Part shown: positions 16,699-25,239 of the stretch, piece by piece
Layout of the letters: each line of letters starts with the position of its first letter
How positions within the stretch are numbered: the first letter of the stretch is position 1
Origin: Pseudomonas putida
GTDB lineage: Bacteria > Pseudomonadota > Gammaproteobacteria > Pseudomonadales > Pseudomonadaceae
Direction: 5' to 3'
Length of the DNA: 64,000 bases
Assembly (NCBI RefSeq): GCF_028682395.1
Contig: NZ_JANHLC010000003.1
Span: forward strand, 1 to 64,000
The notes under the pieces: generated by a model
What the model saw: the letters and a program-made list of their open reading frames with translations, nothing else
What the model was told of the DNA's origin: nothing
The model's database searches: none
Program-made: the position numbers and the translations under genes

Positions 16699-16942
16699 GT
16701 TTACCGGCTTCGTGGCGGTGAGGCGGCCCATGCGGACCTGACTCCCCGGGTGCACCAATACAGGCAGGCTGGCGGTTTTCGCACCGCCACTGGGCTGCGC
16801 CGAACGTGTCGAACCTGTAGGCCGAAAGGCTTAAGTGACCCAAGACGGAATGAGTATTGAGCTGCCACCGACATCGCGAGCAAGCTCGCTCCTACACGCG
16901 ACTTGGGTCTCCCAGGCGCCCTCTTCGTTCTGGAGCCCGGCA
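16699..16942 (+). pseudogene. pqqB: Deleted pqqB locus; only a C-terminal remnant remains
   Basis: pqqB (about 300 codons, oxygenase/MBL-fold) normally sits between pqqA and pqqC, but only 286 bp separate those genes here. No MBL motifs are present. At 16844-16864 the reading frame gives DGMSIEL, which matches the C-terminus I remember for Pseudomonas PqqB. Its stop codon is absent, and the frame runs open into pqqC. A hairpin (GGCGGT/ACCGCC, about 16770-16787) and a REP element fill the rest. The peptide match is short, so the remnant call is moderate; the absence of a full pqqB is certain in this window. Confidence 0.7.
16873..16896. repeat. REP-like palindromic element
   Basis: GCGAGCAAGCTCGCTCCTAC is the core of the common Pseudomonas REP sequence, with a GCGAGC/GCTCGC inverted repeat. 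It lies between the pqqB remnant and pqqC. Confidence 0.8.
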
Positions 16943-17695
16943 ATGACCGATACACCGCTGTCCCCAGCTGAATTCGAACAGGCCCTACGCGCCAAGGGCG
17001 CCTATTACCATATCCACCACCCCTACCACGTGGCGATGTATGAAGGCCGCGCGACCCGCGAGCAGATCCAGGGTTGGGTCGCCAACCGCTTCTACTACCA
17101 GGTCAATATTCCCCTCAAGGATGCGGCGATCCTGGCCAACTGCCCGGACCGCGAGGTGCGTCGTGGCTGGATCCAGCGCCTGCTCGATCACGATGGCGCC
17201 CCAGGCGAGGAAGGTGGTATCGAGGCCTGGCTACGCCTGGGCCAGGCGGTGGGCCTGGACCCGGACCAGCTGCGTTCCCAGGAACTGGTGCTGCCCGGCG
17301 TGCGCTTTGCCGTGGACGCCTATGTCAATTTCGCCCGTCGCGCCTGCTGGCAGGAGGCGGCCAGCAGCTCGCTGACTGAACTGTTCGCACCACAGATCCA
17401 CCAGTCGCGCCTCGACACCTGGCCACAGCATTACCCTTGGATCGATGCGACCGGCTATCAGTACTTTCGCAATCGTCTCGGCCAGGCACGCCGCGACGTG
17501 GAACACGGGATGGCAATCACCCTGCAGCACTACACGACCGTGGCAGGCCAGCAGCGTATGCTGGAAATCCTGCAGTTCAAGCTCGATATCCTCTGGAGCA
17601 TGCTCGATGCCATGAGCATGGCCTACGAGTTGAACCGACCGCCCTATCACAGCGTGACCACGGAACGGGTCTGGCACACAGGAATCGCCTTATGA
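16943..17695 (+). CDS. pqqC: Pyrroloquinoline-quinone synthase PqqC
   Basis: A 250-residue cofactor-free oxidase of the heme-oxygenase-like fold, catalysing the final ring closure and eight-electron oxidation to PQQ. Characteristic segments include [20 protein letters not shown] and the C-terminal [13 protein letters not shown]. The length is that of the family. The start at ATG 16943 is chosen because the protein family begins there; the same frame is open back to 16835 through the pqqB remnant. Its stop overlaps the pqqD start (ATGA). Confidence 0.94.
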   Translation: MTDTPLSPAEFEQALRAKGAYYHIHHPYHVAMYEGRATREQIQGWVANRFYYQVNIPLKDAAILANCPDREVRRGWIQRLLDHDGAPGEEGGIEAWLRLGQAVGLDPDQLRSQELVLPGVRFAVDAYVNFARRACWQEAASSSLTELFAPQIHQSRLDTWPQHYPWIDATGYQYFRNRLGQARRDVEHGMAITLQHYTTVAGQQRMLEILQFKLDILWSMLDAMSMAYELNRPPYHSVTTERVWHTGIAL

Positions 17696-17967
17696 GTTTC
17701 GACCGCAGCCGGACCCCCACCTGGCGTCCCGGCTACCGTTTCCAGTATGAACCGGCGCAAAAGGGCCATGTGTTGCTGTACCCCGAAGGCATGATCAAGC
17801 TCAATGACAGCGCGGCGCTGATCGGTGGCCTGATCGACGGCCAGCGCGATGTGGCCGCGATCATCGCCGACCTGGGGCGCCAGTTCCCCGACGTGCCTGA
17901 ACTGGGCAGCGATATCGAGCAATTTATGGAGGTCGCCCGTGCACAGCACTGGATCGAGCTCGGCTGA
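17692..17967 (+). CDS. pqqD: PqqA-binding chaperone PqqD
   Basis: A 91-residue RiPP-recognition (RRE) protein that presents PqqA to PqqE. Family features are [22 protein letters not shown] near the N-terminus, then [14 protein letters not shown]. It overlaps pqqC by ATGA and the pqqE start by 29 bp, indicating translational coupling. Confidence 0.94.
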   Translation: MSFDRSRTPTWRPGYRFQYEPAQKGHVLLYPEGMIKLNDSAALIGGLIDGQRDVAAIIADLGRQFPDVPELGSDIEQFMEVARAQHWIELG

Positions 17968-19114
17968 CAGCAGCACGCCAACGCTACCCGCCACCCCTGA
18001 AGTCGGTCTACCTTTGTGGCTGCTGGCCGAACTGACCTATCGCTGCCCGCTGCAATGCCCGTACTGCTCCAACCCACTGGACTTTGCCGCCCAGGGCCAG
18101 GAGCTGAGCACCGAGCAGTGGTTCAAGGTTTTTCGCGAAGCCCGGGAAATGGGCGCCGCGCAATTAGGCTTCTCCGGCGGCGAACCGCTGGTCCGCCAGG
18201 ACCTCACCGAACTGATCGGTGAGGCACGCCGCCTGGGTTTCTACACCAACCTGATCACTTCCGGCATCGGCTTGACCGAGCAGAAGATCAGCGATTTCAA
18301 AAAGGCTGGCCTGGACCATATCCAGATCAGCTTCCAGGCCAGCGACGAGCAGGTGAACAACCTGCTGGCCGGCTCGAAAAAAGCCTTCGCGCAAAAGCTG
18401 GAAATGGCGCGGGCGGTCAAGGCCCATGGCTATCCGATGGTGCTGAACTTCGTGACCCATCGGCACAATATCGACCGCATCGACCGCATCATCGAGCTAT
18501 GTATCGCCCTGGAAGCCGACTTTGTCGAGCTCGCCACCTGCCAGTTCTACGGCTGGGCCCAGCTTAACCGCGTCGGCCTGCTGCCGACCCAGGCGCAACT
18601 CACCCGGGCCGAACGCATCACCAACGAATACCGCGCCAAGCTCGAAGCCGAAGGGCATCCGTGCAAGCTGATCTTTGTCACCCCGGACTATTACGAGGAG
18701 CGCCCCAAGGCCTGCATGAATGGCTGGGGCAGCCTGTTTCTCACCGTCACGCCGGATGGCACCGCCCTGCCTTGCCACGGCGCCCGGCAACTGCCGGTGC
18801 AGTTCCCCAATGTGCGCGAACACAGCATGCAGCACATCTGGTACGACTCGTTCGGCTTCAATCGTTATCGCGGCTACGAGTGGATGCCCGAGCCGTGCCG
18901 CTCCTGCGACGAGAAGGAACGGGATTTCGGCGGCTGTCGCTGCCAGGCCTTCATGCTCACGGGCGACGCCAGCAAGGCCGATCCGGTGTGCAGCAAATCG
19001 GCGGATCATGGGATCATCCTCAAGGCTCGTGAAGACGCCGAGCATGCTACCCAGACCATCGAACAACTGGCCTTTCGCAATGAACGAAACTCACGCCTTA
19101 TCGTTAAAAGCTGA
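17939..19114 (+). CDS. pqqE: Radical SAM PqqA cross-linking enzyme PqqE
   Basis: A 391-residue radical SAM/SPASM protein that forms the carbon-carbon bond between Glu and Tyr of PqqA. The SAM cluster motif CPLQCPYC provides C36, C40 and C43. The C-terminal SPASM cysteines appear in [29 protein letters not shown] and DPVC. The start is GTG 17939, preceded by GGAGG at 17928-17932, inside pqqD. It ends 35 bp into the peptidase gene, so the operon continues. Confidence 0.94.
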   Translation: MHSTGSSSADSSTPTLPATPEVGLPLWLLAELTYRCPLQCPYCSNPLDFAAQGQELSTEQWFKVFREAREMGAAQLGFSGGEPLVRQDLTELIGEARRLGFYTNLITSGIGLTEQKISDFKKAGLDHIQISFQASDEQVNNLLAGSKKAFAQKLEMARAVKAHGYPMVLNFVTHRHNIDRIDRIIELCIALEADFVELATCQFYGWAQLNRVGLLPTQAQLTRAERITNEYRAKLEAEGHPCKLIFVTPDYYEERPKACMNGWGSLFLTVTPDGTALPCHGARQLPVQFPNVREHSMQHIWYDSFGFNRYRGYEWMPEPCRSCDEKERDFGGCRCQAFMLTGDASKADPVCSKSADHGIILKAREDAEHATQTIEQLAFRNERNSRLIVKS

Positions 19115-20915
19115 CCCCTTCAGTGCCGAGCAGGCGGTGGCCGCCGGTGTCGACTTTGCCGAATTGCGCCATGGCGCGGCGGGGCTGTTCTGGAATGAAT
19201 ACCGCCCCAGCGACGCCAGTTGCCGGATCTGGCACTGGCGCGATGGCCAGGCCCATTGCCTGACACCCGCCGGCTTCAGCGTACGCTCGCGGGTCTACGA
19301 ATATGGCGGCGGGGCTTTCTGCCTGAGTGATGAAGGGCTGGTCTTCGTCAACGAAACCGACCAGCAGCTTTATCGGCAAGATCTTGCCGGCAGCATGCCC
19401 TCGGCGTTGAGCCAGGGCGACTGTCGCTATGGAGACCTCAGCTTCGGCCATGGCTGGGTACTGGCCGTGGAGGAACAAGGCAACAGCCATCGCCTGGTGG
19501 CCATCCATGGGCGCAACGGCGAGCGCCAGGTCTGGGCCGAAGGTGCCGACTTCTACAGTGCACCGACCCTCAGCCCGGATGGCACGCGCCTGGCCTGGAT
19601 CGAATGGGACAGACCCCATCAACCCTGGACCGCTACCCGCCTGATGAGCTGCCAACGCCTGGCCGATGGCCGCTGGGACCGCGCCCGCTGCGTGGCCGGC
19701 GACGAGCTGCCGGAAGCGTTGCAGCAGCCGCGCTTCGATGCCCAGGGGCGACTGGGCTGCCTCACGGATCGGGGCGGTTTCTGGCAACCCTGGCAGGAAA
19801 CCGCAACGGGCGCCCTGCACGCCGTGCCCAGCGCGGCGGCCGACCATGCGCCAGCCCCCTGGCAACTGGGCACCAACACCTGGCTGCCCCTGGCCGATGG
19901 CGGCTATCTGGCCAGTTGGAATGAACACGGCTTTGCTCGCCTGGGCCTGGCGCGTACCGACGCTACGCTGCAGGACTTTACCGGCGACTACAGCCGCTTT
20001 CGGAGCCTGGCGCTGGATGCCGAGTACCTCTACTGCATCGCGGCGTCGCCCATCAGCCCTTCGGCGGTGCTGGCCATCGAACGTGCCAGCGGCCATCGCC
20101 GGGTCCTGGCGGGCGGTAAGGCGCCGTTGCCGCCGGAGCGCATCAGCCGGCCCCGGACCCTGCGTTATTCCAGCGGCGACGACGAAGCCCATGGCTTCTT
20201 CTATCCCGCCATGAACGACACCCCCACCCCGCCGCTGGTGGTGTTTATCCATGGCGGCCCGACCTCGGCCTGCTACCCGATCCTCGACCCGCGCATCCAG
20301 TACTGGACCCAGCGCGGCTTCGCCGTGGCCGACCTCAACTACCGGGGCAGCAGCGGCTACGGCCGGGCCTACCGGCAAGCCCTGCACCTGAACTGGGGCG
20401 TGGTCGATGTGCAGGACGCCTGCGCCGTGGTCGCGCACCTCGCCGGCCAAGGCCTGATCGACGGAACACAAGCCTTTATCCGCGGCGGCAGCGCCGGTGG
20501 CTACACGACCCTGTGCGCCCTGGCGTTTCACCAGGTATTTCGCGCCGGCGCCAGCCTGTATGGCGTCAGCGATCCCCTGGCACTGGGGCAGGCGACACAC
20601 AAGTTCGAGGGCGATTACCTGGATTGGCTGATCGGCGACCCGCAGCGCGATGCCGCTCGCTATCGGGCACGTACGCCGCTGTTGCACGCACAGAACATCG
20701 ACGTGCCAGTGATTTTCTTTCAGGGCGAACTGGACGCCGTAGTGGTCCCACAGCAGACCCGGGACATGGTCAAGGCCCTGCAGGACAGAGGCGTAGCGGC
20801 CGAGGCCCATTACTATGCGGATGAACGCCACGGGTTTCGCAAAGCCAGCAACCAGGCCCATGCGCTGGAACAGGAATGGCGGTTTTATCAGCGCGTGCTC
20901 ACTTCATCGCAGTAG
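19080..20915 (+). CDS. S9-family prolyl oligopeptidase of the pqq operon
   Basis: A 611-residue cytoplasmic peptidase with an N-terminal beta-propeller and a C-terminal alpha/beta-hydrolase domain. The catalytic triad is S471 in RGGSAGGY, D552 in GELDAVVVP and H584 in DERHGF. The gene overlaps the end of pqqE, consistent with co-expression. In P. fluorescens B16 a peptidase in this position has been called PqqM; I leave the symbol blank because I cannot verify orthology. It may help degrade PqqA leader fragments. Confidence 0.88.
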   Translation: MNETHALSLKADPFSAEQAVAAGVDFAELRHGAAGLFWNEYRPSDASCRIWHWRDGQAHCLTPAGFSVRSRVYEYGGGAFCLSDEGLVFVNETDQQLYRQDLAGSMPSALSQGDCRYGDLSFGHGWVLAVEEQGNSHRLVAIHGRNGERQVWAEGADFYSAPTLSPDGTRLAWIEWDRPHQPWTATRLMSCQRLADGRWDRARCVAGDELPEALQQPRFDAQGRLGCLTDRGGFWQPWQETATGALHAVPSAAADHAPAPWQLGTNTWLPLADGGYLASWNEHGFARLGLARTDATLQDFTGDYSRFRSLALDAEYLYCIAASPISPSAVLAIERASGHRRVLAGGKAPLPPERISRPRTLRYSSGDDEAHGFFYPAMNDTPTPPLVVFIHGGPTSACYPILDPRIQYWTQRGFAVADLNYRGSSGYGRAYRQALHLNWGVVDVQDACAVVAHLAGQGLIDGTQAFIRGGSAGGYTTLCALAFHQVFRAGASLYGVSDPLALGQATHKFEGDYLDWLIGDPQRDAARYRARTPLLHAQNIDVPVIFFQGELDAVVVPQQTRDMVKALQDRGVAAEAHYYADERHGFRKASNQAHALEQEWRFYQRVLTSSQ

Positions 20916-20942
20916 AAGAAGCGAGCGCACGCGCTAGCCCGC

Positions 20943-21101
20943 TCAGCGCTTGGCGATGATGTACACCGCGTGCACGATCCCCGGGATGTAGCCGCACAAG
21001 GTCAGCAGAATATTCAGCCAAAACGCGCCACCGAATCCGACCTGCAGAAACACCCCCAAAGGCGGTAACAGGATCGCGATAATGATTCGAATAAAGTCCA
21101 T
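20943..21101 (-). CDS. Pmp3/YqaE (UPF0057) small membrane proteolipid
   Basis: A 52-residue, two-helix membrane protein with the hallmark LLPPLGVFLQVGFG followed by WLNILLTLCGYIPGIVHAVYII. The stop is at 20943-20945. A GGAG ribosome site lies about six bases before the ATG (RNA sense), supporting the start at 21101. Pmp3-family proteins are linked to membrane potential and salt or cold stress in yeast and plants; their bacterial role is poorly defined. It is convergent with the S9 peptidase gene. Confidence 0.9.
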   Translation of the reverse strand: MDFIRIIIAILLPPLGVFLQVGFGGAFWLNILLTLCGYIPGIVHAVYIIAKR

Positions 21102-21205
21102 GGGCAGCTCCTGATAAGGGTGGGCTCGAACGAGCCACTCAGCTAATCGACCTCTCTCTCGCGCTCAGGGTTCAGTCCGCCTGGCCTGCATCGTTGTTTC
21201 AAGCC

Positions 21206-21247
21206 CAAAAAAAACGCCCCGCGCCGAAAGAATCAGGCACGGGGCGA
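21206..21247 (-). terminator. Terminator of the minus-strand pqq accessory genes
   Basis: On the minus strand, CGCCCCG and CGGGGCG pair around an 18-base loop, followed by a run of eight Ts. It lies just beyond the amidotransferase-like gene. Confidence 0.85.
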
Positions 21248-21282
21248 TGCGTTATTACCGCGAGACGGTTCGTAAAATTCGC

Positions 21283-22008
21283 TTAGCGCAATTGGGCCTG
21301 GGGCCCGCTGAGGTAATCCAGCACTCGAAACAACGTCGGGCTCGCGCCGTTGCAATGGGGGATACCTTCGCGAATCGCCTGGTAGTCCTCGACGCTATTG
21401 GGCATCGCCGCCTGCTCGGCACTCAACCAGGCCTTGGGCTTGCTGTGCAGCAAAGCTTCGATGCTTTGCAGATTGCTCTGGAGCAGGCATTGCAGGCCAA
21501 TGGCGCGCTCCTGCCAGATAAACCCCTGGTTGGCGCAGGCTGCCGAGCGATACAGCGGCAATGCGCCCTTGGGCAGCTCGAAGCTTTCACCGTGCCAATG
21601 AAAAGCCATCAATCGTTGCGGCAATGCCTGGCCCAACGGCGACTGCCCGGCACTGGGGTATTTCTCTACCGGCCACCAACCGATTTCCGCTGCCACGCTG
21701 GGCCGCACTTCGGCGCCGAGGGCCTGGGCCAGCAGTTGGGCGCCAAAGCCGATGCCCAACACGCGCTTGCCGGCAGCCAGGGCATTTTTCAGCAGACGCT
21801 TCTCGCCCGCCAGCCAGGTGACACGCGCCTCGTCATGCACGCTGAAGACGCCGGCCAGCACAATCAAGAGGTCAAAACTGGACAGGCGAGGCACGCGGGC
21901 CTGGGCATACATATGGCAGATATGCACGGCACTGGCATGTTCCAGCAACCATTGGTTGATATGCCCGGGCCCCGTGTGCGGCGAATGTTGCAGGATCAGG
22001 ACGCGCAT
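21283..22008 (-). CDS. Class I glutamine amidotransferase-like protein lacking the catalytic Cys
   Basis: A 241-residue GATase1-fold protein (GMP-synthase-like). The nucleophile elbow, usually G-x-C-x-G-x-Q, reads GIGFGAQ with G87 in place of cysteine. The later FHWHGESFELP motif is present. Glutaminase activity is therefore unlikely; a binding or scaffold role, or another hydrolytic chemistry, is possible. It abuts the aminotransferase gene with no spacer and belongs to the minus-strand accessory operon near pqq. A gene in this neighbourhood is among the extra pqq genes reported in P. fluorescens B16. Confidence 0.85.
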   Translation of the reverse strand: MRVLILQHSPHTGPGHINQWLLEHASAVHICHMYAQARVPRLSSFDLLIVLAGVFSVHDEARVTWLAGEKRLLKNALAAGKRVLGIGFGAQLLAQALGAEVRPSVAAEIGWWPVEKYPSAGQSPLGQALPQRLMAFHWHGESFELPKGALPLYRSAACANQGFIWQERAIGLQCLLQSNLQSIEALLHSKPKAWLSAEQAAMPNSVEDYQAIREGIPHCNGASPTLFRVLDYLSGPQAQLR

Positions 22009-23289
22009 TTAAACCGCCACTCCCTTGCGACACTGCAACTGGGCGGTACGCACCCGGGCAAAGGCCCGTGCCAGGCGCAGCAGCATTTCATCGATACTGC
22101 CCTTGCTGATCGTCAACGCTGGCGAAAAACGCAGGCAATTGCCCTGGGGCGCGTTGAGCAGCAACCCTTCATAGCGGGCCGCCTTGATCACCTGCTCCGC
22201 CGAATCATCGGCCAGCGTCAGCCCCCAGAGCAGGCCCTGGCCGCGCAACTCGCCCTGACCATAGCGGTGGGCCAGACGGCTCAGGCCCTCGCGCAGATGC
22301 TGGCCGTTGTCGCGAACCTGCTTGAGAAAGCCCGGGTCGAGCACGGTATCCAGTACGGCCAGGCCTGCGGCCATCATCAGTGCATTGCCATGATGGCTAC
22401 CTTCCAACTCGCCGGCGTCAAAACAGCAGGCGCTGCCCCGGGCCAGCAAGGCGGCCAATGGCACGCCGCCGCCAAGGCCCTTGCCCAGGGCGACGATATC
22501 GGCACGCACGCCATAATTCTGCTCAGCCAGCAGCGCGCCGCAACGCCCCATGCCGGTCTGCACCTCATCGAGGATCAGCAGGATGCCCAGTTCACGGCAC
22601 AGCCGTTCGACGCCCTTGAGGTAATGCTCGCTGGCCGGGATCACCCCGGCTTCGCCCTGGATCGGTTCGAGCATGATCGCCACGGTCTGGGCATCCACCG
22701 CCGCGTGCAACGCCGGCAAATCATTGAAGGGCACGCTGCTGAACCCCGGCAACCCGGGCTCGAAGCGGTTCTCGACGGCGTCATTGGCCGACGCGGTGAG
22801 CATCGCCAGACTGCGGCCATGGCACCCCTGGCTGGCCGTGATAATACGGTAAGCCCCCCCACGGTGAAGCTGGCCCCATTTGCGCGCCAGCTTGATCGCG
22901 CCTTCACAGGCTTCGGCGCCACTGTTGAGGAAATGCACCTGATCGCTGCCGGTGCTTTCACACAGACGCTCAGCCAGCGACAGCAGGCCACGGCTGTACA
23001 GTCCCGGCCCCGGGTTGATCAGCGACTGCGCCTGGCGCGTCAGCGCATCGACCAGCACCGAAGGGCTGTGCCCCAGGCTGTTGACCGCGCCGCCCTGAGT
23101 GAAATCCAGATAGGCACGGCCCTCACTGTCCCACAACCAGGAACCCTGGCCACGCACAAACACGGGTTGAGGACGCTCGACACTGGGCATCAGGTACTCA
23201 CGGGCAAGGGCAGGGTCACCGGGCGGCTCGTCATCGACGCGCAGGTCGTCAAGGCTCGGCACCGGACGTCGCAGATTGAACAGGTTCAT
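22009..23289 (-). CDS. Class III pyridoxal-phosphate aminotransferase
   Basis: A 426-residue fold-type I aminotransferase of the acetylornithine/4-aminobutyrate group. Visible features are the LNSGAEACEGAIKLAR phosphate-binding region, D241 in ILDEVQTGMGR, and the PLP lysine K270 in ALGKGLGGGVPLAA. The substrate cannot be assigned. It overlaps the upstream MOSC gene by four bases and abuts the amidotransferase-like gene, so the three form one operon downstream of a divergent LysR regulator. Confidence 0.9.
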   Translation of the reverse strand: MNLFNLRRPVPSLDDLRVDDEPPGDPALAREYLMPSVERPQPVFVRGQGSWLWDSEGRAYLDFTQGGAVNSLGHSPSVLVDALTRQAQSLINPGPGLYSRGLLSLAERLCESTGSDQVHFLNSGAEACEGAIKLARKWGQLHRGGAYRIITASQGCHGRSLAMLTASANDAVENRFEPGLPGFSSVPFNDLPALHAAVDAQTVAIMLEPIQGEAGVIPASEHYLKGVERLCRELGILLILDEVQTGMGRCGALLAEQNYGVRADIVALGKGLGGGVPLAALLARGSACCFDAGELEGSHHGNALMMAAGLAVLDTVLDPGFLKQVRDNGQHLREGLSRLAHRYGQGELRGQGLLWGLTLADDSAEQVIKAARYEGLLLNAPQGNCLRFSPALTISKGSIDEMLLRLARAFARVRTAQLQCRKGVAV

Positions 23290-23984
23290 GCGCGCAACCC
23301 CTCCAGTGGCAGGCCAAGCAAGCGCGCGGTCCAGTCTTCGACTCGACCGGTACGCATGCGCTTGATGGCGATATCGCGCCAGCGAGACGCCAGCGCCGGG
23401 CAGTCCACCAACTTCTTCAGACCGGCGTGCTCGAGCGGTTCCCGATAGAAAGCGCGCAGGGCCCAGGCCACGGTCAACCCGGGATAGCTGCGCTGGATCA
23501 GCTCGAAAGGCTGGTCGCCACTGACAAAGCCTGGTTTCAGGACCCGATAGAACCAGCCACAGCGCCCATTGTCCTGAGCCTGCTGCGGCAAATCATGCAG
23601 CCCCCAGCGATGGCTCAGGCGATAGCACGGCGAGCGCGGCTGGCTGATCTGCAACAAGGCGCCCCCCCAGCGAAACATATCGCCCAGGCACACCTGTTCT
23701 TCGTTCAAGCCGTGGGTGGACAGATTTTCCCCAAAGGCCGGCGCGCACCAGCCAATCTGCGGATAGCGTTTGCGCCAGTAGGCATAGTGTTCGGCGGGGT
23801 AGTGATGCAGCGCCCGTTCAGGGCCGGTGTGAAAACGTGGATCACCATGTTCGTCACTGCCCAGGCCCTGTGGCCATAACCAGAGTCGGTTGGCAACACG
23901 ATGTTTGTCGGTATCACCGAACAAACCCTGCCCCAGGTTTTTTGCCTTGCCTATGTAAACGCCGTCCACGCCCACGCTGCTCAT
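23286..23984 (-). CDS. MOSC-domain protein (YiiM-like)
   Basis: A 232-residue protein with a MOSC (molybdenum cofactor sulfurase C-terminal) domain. The RFHTGPERALHHYPAEHY segment and the conserved cysteine in QPRSPCYRLSHRW are present. YiiM-type proteins act in molybdenum-dependent reduction of N-hydroxylated compounds. I start it at 23984 (MSSVGVDGVYIG), as in homologues; the longer frame to 24137 would overlap the divergent LysR gene. First gene of the accessory operon. Confidence 0.85.
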   Translation of the reverse strand: MSSVGVDGVYIGKAKNLGQGLFGDTDKHRVANRLWLWPQGLGSDEHGDPRFHTGPERALHHYPAEHYAYWRKRYPQIGWCAPAFGENLSTHGLNEEQVCLGDMFRWGGALLQISQPRSPCYRLSHRWGLHDLPQQAQDNGRCGWFYRVLKPGFVSGDQPFELIQRSYPGLTVAWALRAFYREPLEHAGLKKLVDCPALASRWRDIAIKRMRTGRVEDWTARLLGLPLEGLRA

Positions 23985-24086
23985 CTTACTCTCTGGCCCT
24001 GTAAGCCCTGTGAATAGGGGGTAGACTAGGCTCCCTACAGGCTCACAGCCATTTCGATTTTCCAGCATTTTCGATAAGCAATACTT

Positions 24087-25016
24087 ATGGATTTTAAGCA
24101 ACTGCGTTATTTCGTCGCGGTGTATGAAGAAGGCCATGTCGGGCGCGCTGCCGAACGCCTGTCAATCTCCCAGCCGGCCCTGTCGCAGCAGATCCGCCAG
24201 CTGGAACACAACCTCGATGTGAGCCTGTTCGAGCGCAGCAGCAAACGCCTGCTGCCCACCCTGGCCGCGCATACCCTGTACAACCACGCCCTGCCACTGC
24301 TCGATGGCTTGCAGCGGGCCCGCGAGGCCCTGCGCAACTTCCAGGGCCAGGCCCTGCGCACCCTGGCCATCGGCGTACTGCAGACCGTGCACACCAGCCT
24401 GGTCCCGCAGATGCTCGAACGGGTGCGCCAGGCCCAGCCTCACCTAGTGGTGCAGATCTACGAGTTGACTGGTCTGGAGATCGAGCGACGGCTGCTCAAT
24501 GGCTCGCTGGATATCGGCATCAGCTATCTACCCGCGCGCCAGCCGGGCCTGCATGGGGTGCAGTTGTACGAGGATGAGTTGCAACTGGTCATCCCGGCCG
24601 ATCATCCCTTGCGTGAATTCAAGAAGGTGTCCCTGAGCCAGGCTGCGGAACTGCCCATGTTGCTGCTGGGTGAAGAGTTCCAGGTGCGGCAGATCTGGCA
24701 GACGCAGCTGGCCAATCTTGGCCGGCGACCGCAAGTCCAGGCGGAGTTGAACAATATGGCCGGGATTCTCGACAGCCTGCCCCATACGCGCCTGGCCACG
24801 GTGCTACCCGGACGCTCGCGGTTGGCCCATGACGATGATGCCTTGCTGTGGAAACCGCTGAGTGAACCGCGCGTGCCGCTCAGGGTGGGCCTGGTCTGCC
24901 GTGACGTGCAGCGCCAGCAAGCAACCTTGGAGCTGTTGCGCACGCTGCTTGAGGATGGGCTCAATGGCCCGGATACGCGCCTGGCTACGCCGGCCATCGA
25001 AGGGTTGCGCGAGTAA
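24087..25016 (+). CDS. LysR-family regulator divergent from the pqq accessory operon
   Basis: A 309-residue LysR-type regulator. The N-terminal HTH (LRYFVAVYEEGHVGRAAERL, SISQPALSQQIRQLE) is followed by a periplasmic-binding-like effector domain similar to the CynR/CbbR group. It is transcribed away from the MOSC/aminotransferase/amidotransferase genes across 102 bp. This position suggests it controls them; a regulator named PqqH is described near pqq genes in P. fluorescens B16, and this may be its counterpart. Confidence 0.9.
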   Translation: MDFKQLRYFVAVYEEGHVGRAAERLSISQPALSQQIRQLEHNLDVSLFERSSKRLLPTLAAHTLYNHALPLLDGLQRAREALRNFQGQALRTLAIGVLQTVHTSLVPQMLERVRQAQPHLVVQIYELTGLEIERRLLNGSLDIGISYLPARQPGLHGVQLYEDELQLVIPADHPLREFKKVSLSQAAELPMLLLGEEFQVRQIWQTQLANLGRRPQVQAELNNMAGILDSLPHTRLATVLPGRSRLAHDDDALLWKPLSEPRVPLRVGLVCRDVQRQQATLELLRTLLEDGLNGPDTRLATPAIEGLRE

Positions 25017-25032
25017 AAAATCGAGGCAAAAG

Positions 25033-25056
25033 AAAACCCCGCCGAAGCGGGGTTTT
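25033..25056 (+). terminator. Terminator after the LysR gene
   Basis: AAAACCCCGC / GCGGGGTTTT with a CGAA loop; bidirectional by sequence. Confidence 0.88.
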
Positions 25057-25239
25057 ACAGACTGTTTCCCTGACATCCATTTCGCTCCGCCTTCCTGGCA
25101 GAATCCTACGTGTCCCTGTTGTTGCTTTGAGCTTCCTGCTCGACGTCCATGAGCAGTAGATTAGCCGTGGATCCAATTTGGCGATAGGGACGAACCGCCG
25201 CACGTTATGTAAGCAAATGCTTACGTGACGCAGTTTGAA
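25057..25239. other. Intergenic region with a small perfect dyad
   Basis: No gene is seen. GTAAGCA and TGCTTAC face each other across two bases at 25209-25224, just past the acyl-CoA dehydrogenase stop. No T-run follows, so it may be an operator or a weak structural element. Confidence 0.45.

Noticed and set aside
21247..23448. Very long + frame opposite the aminotransferase genes
   Set aside because: It is a high-GC shadow of well-supported minus-strand genes, as are 28760-30688 (+), 19104-20861 (-) and 51603-53681 (-).
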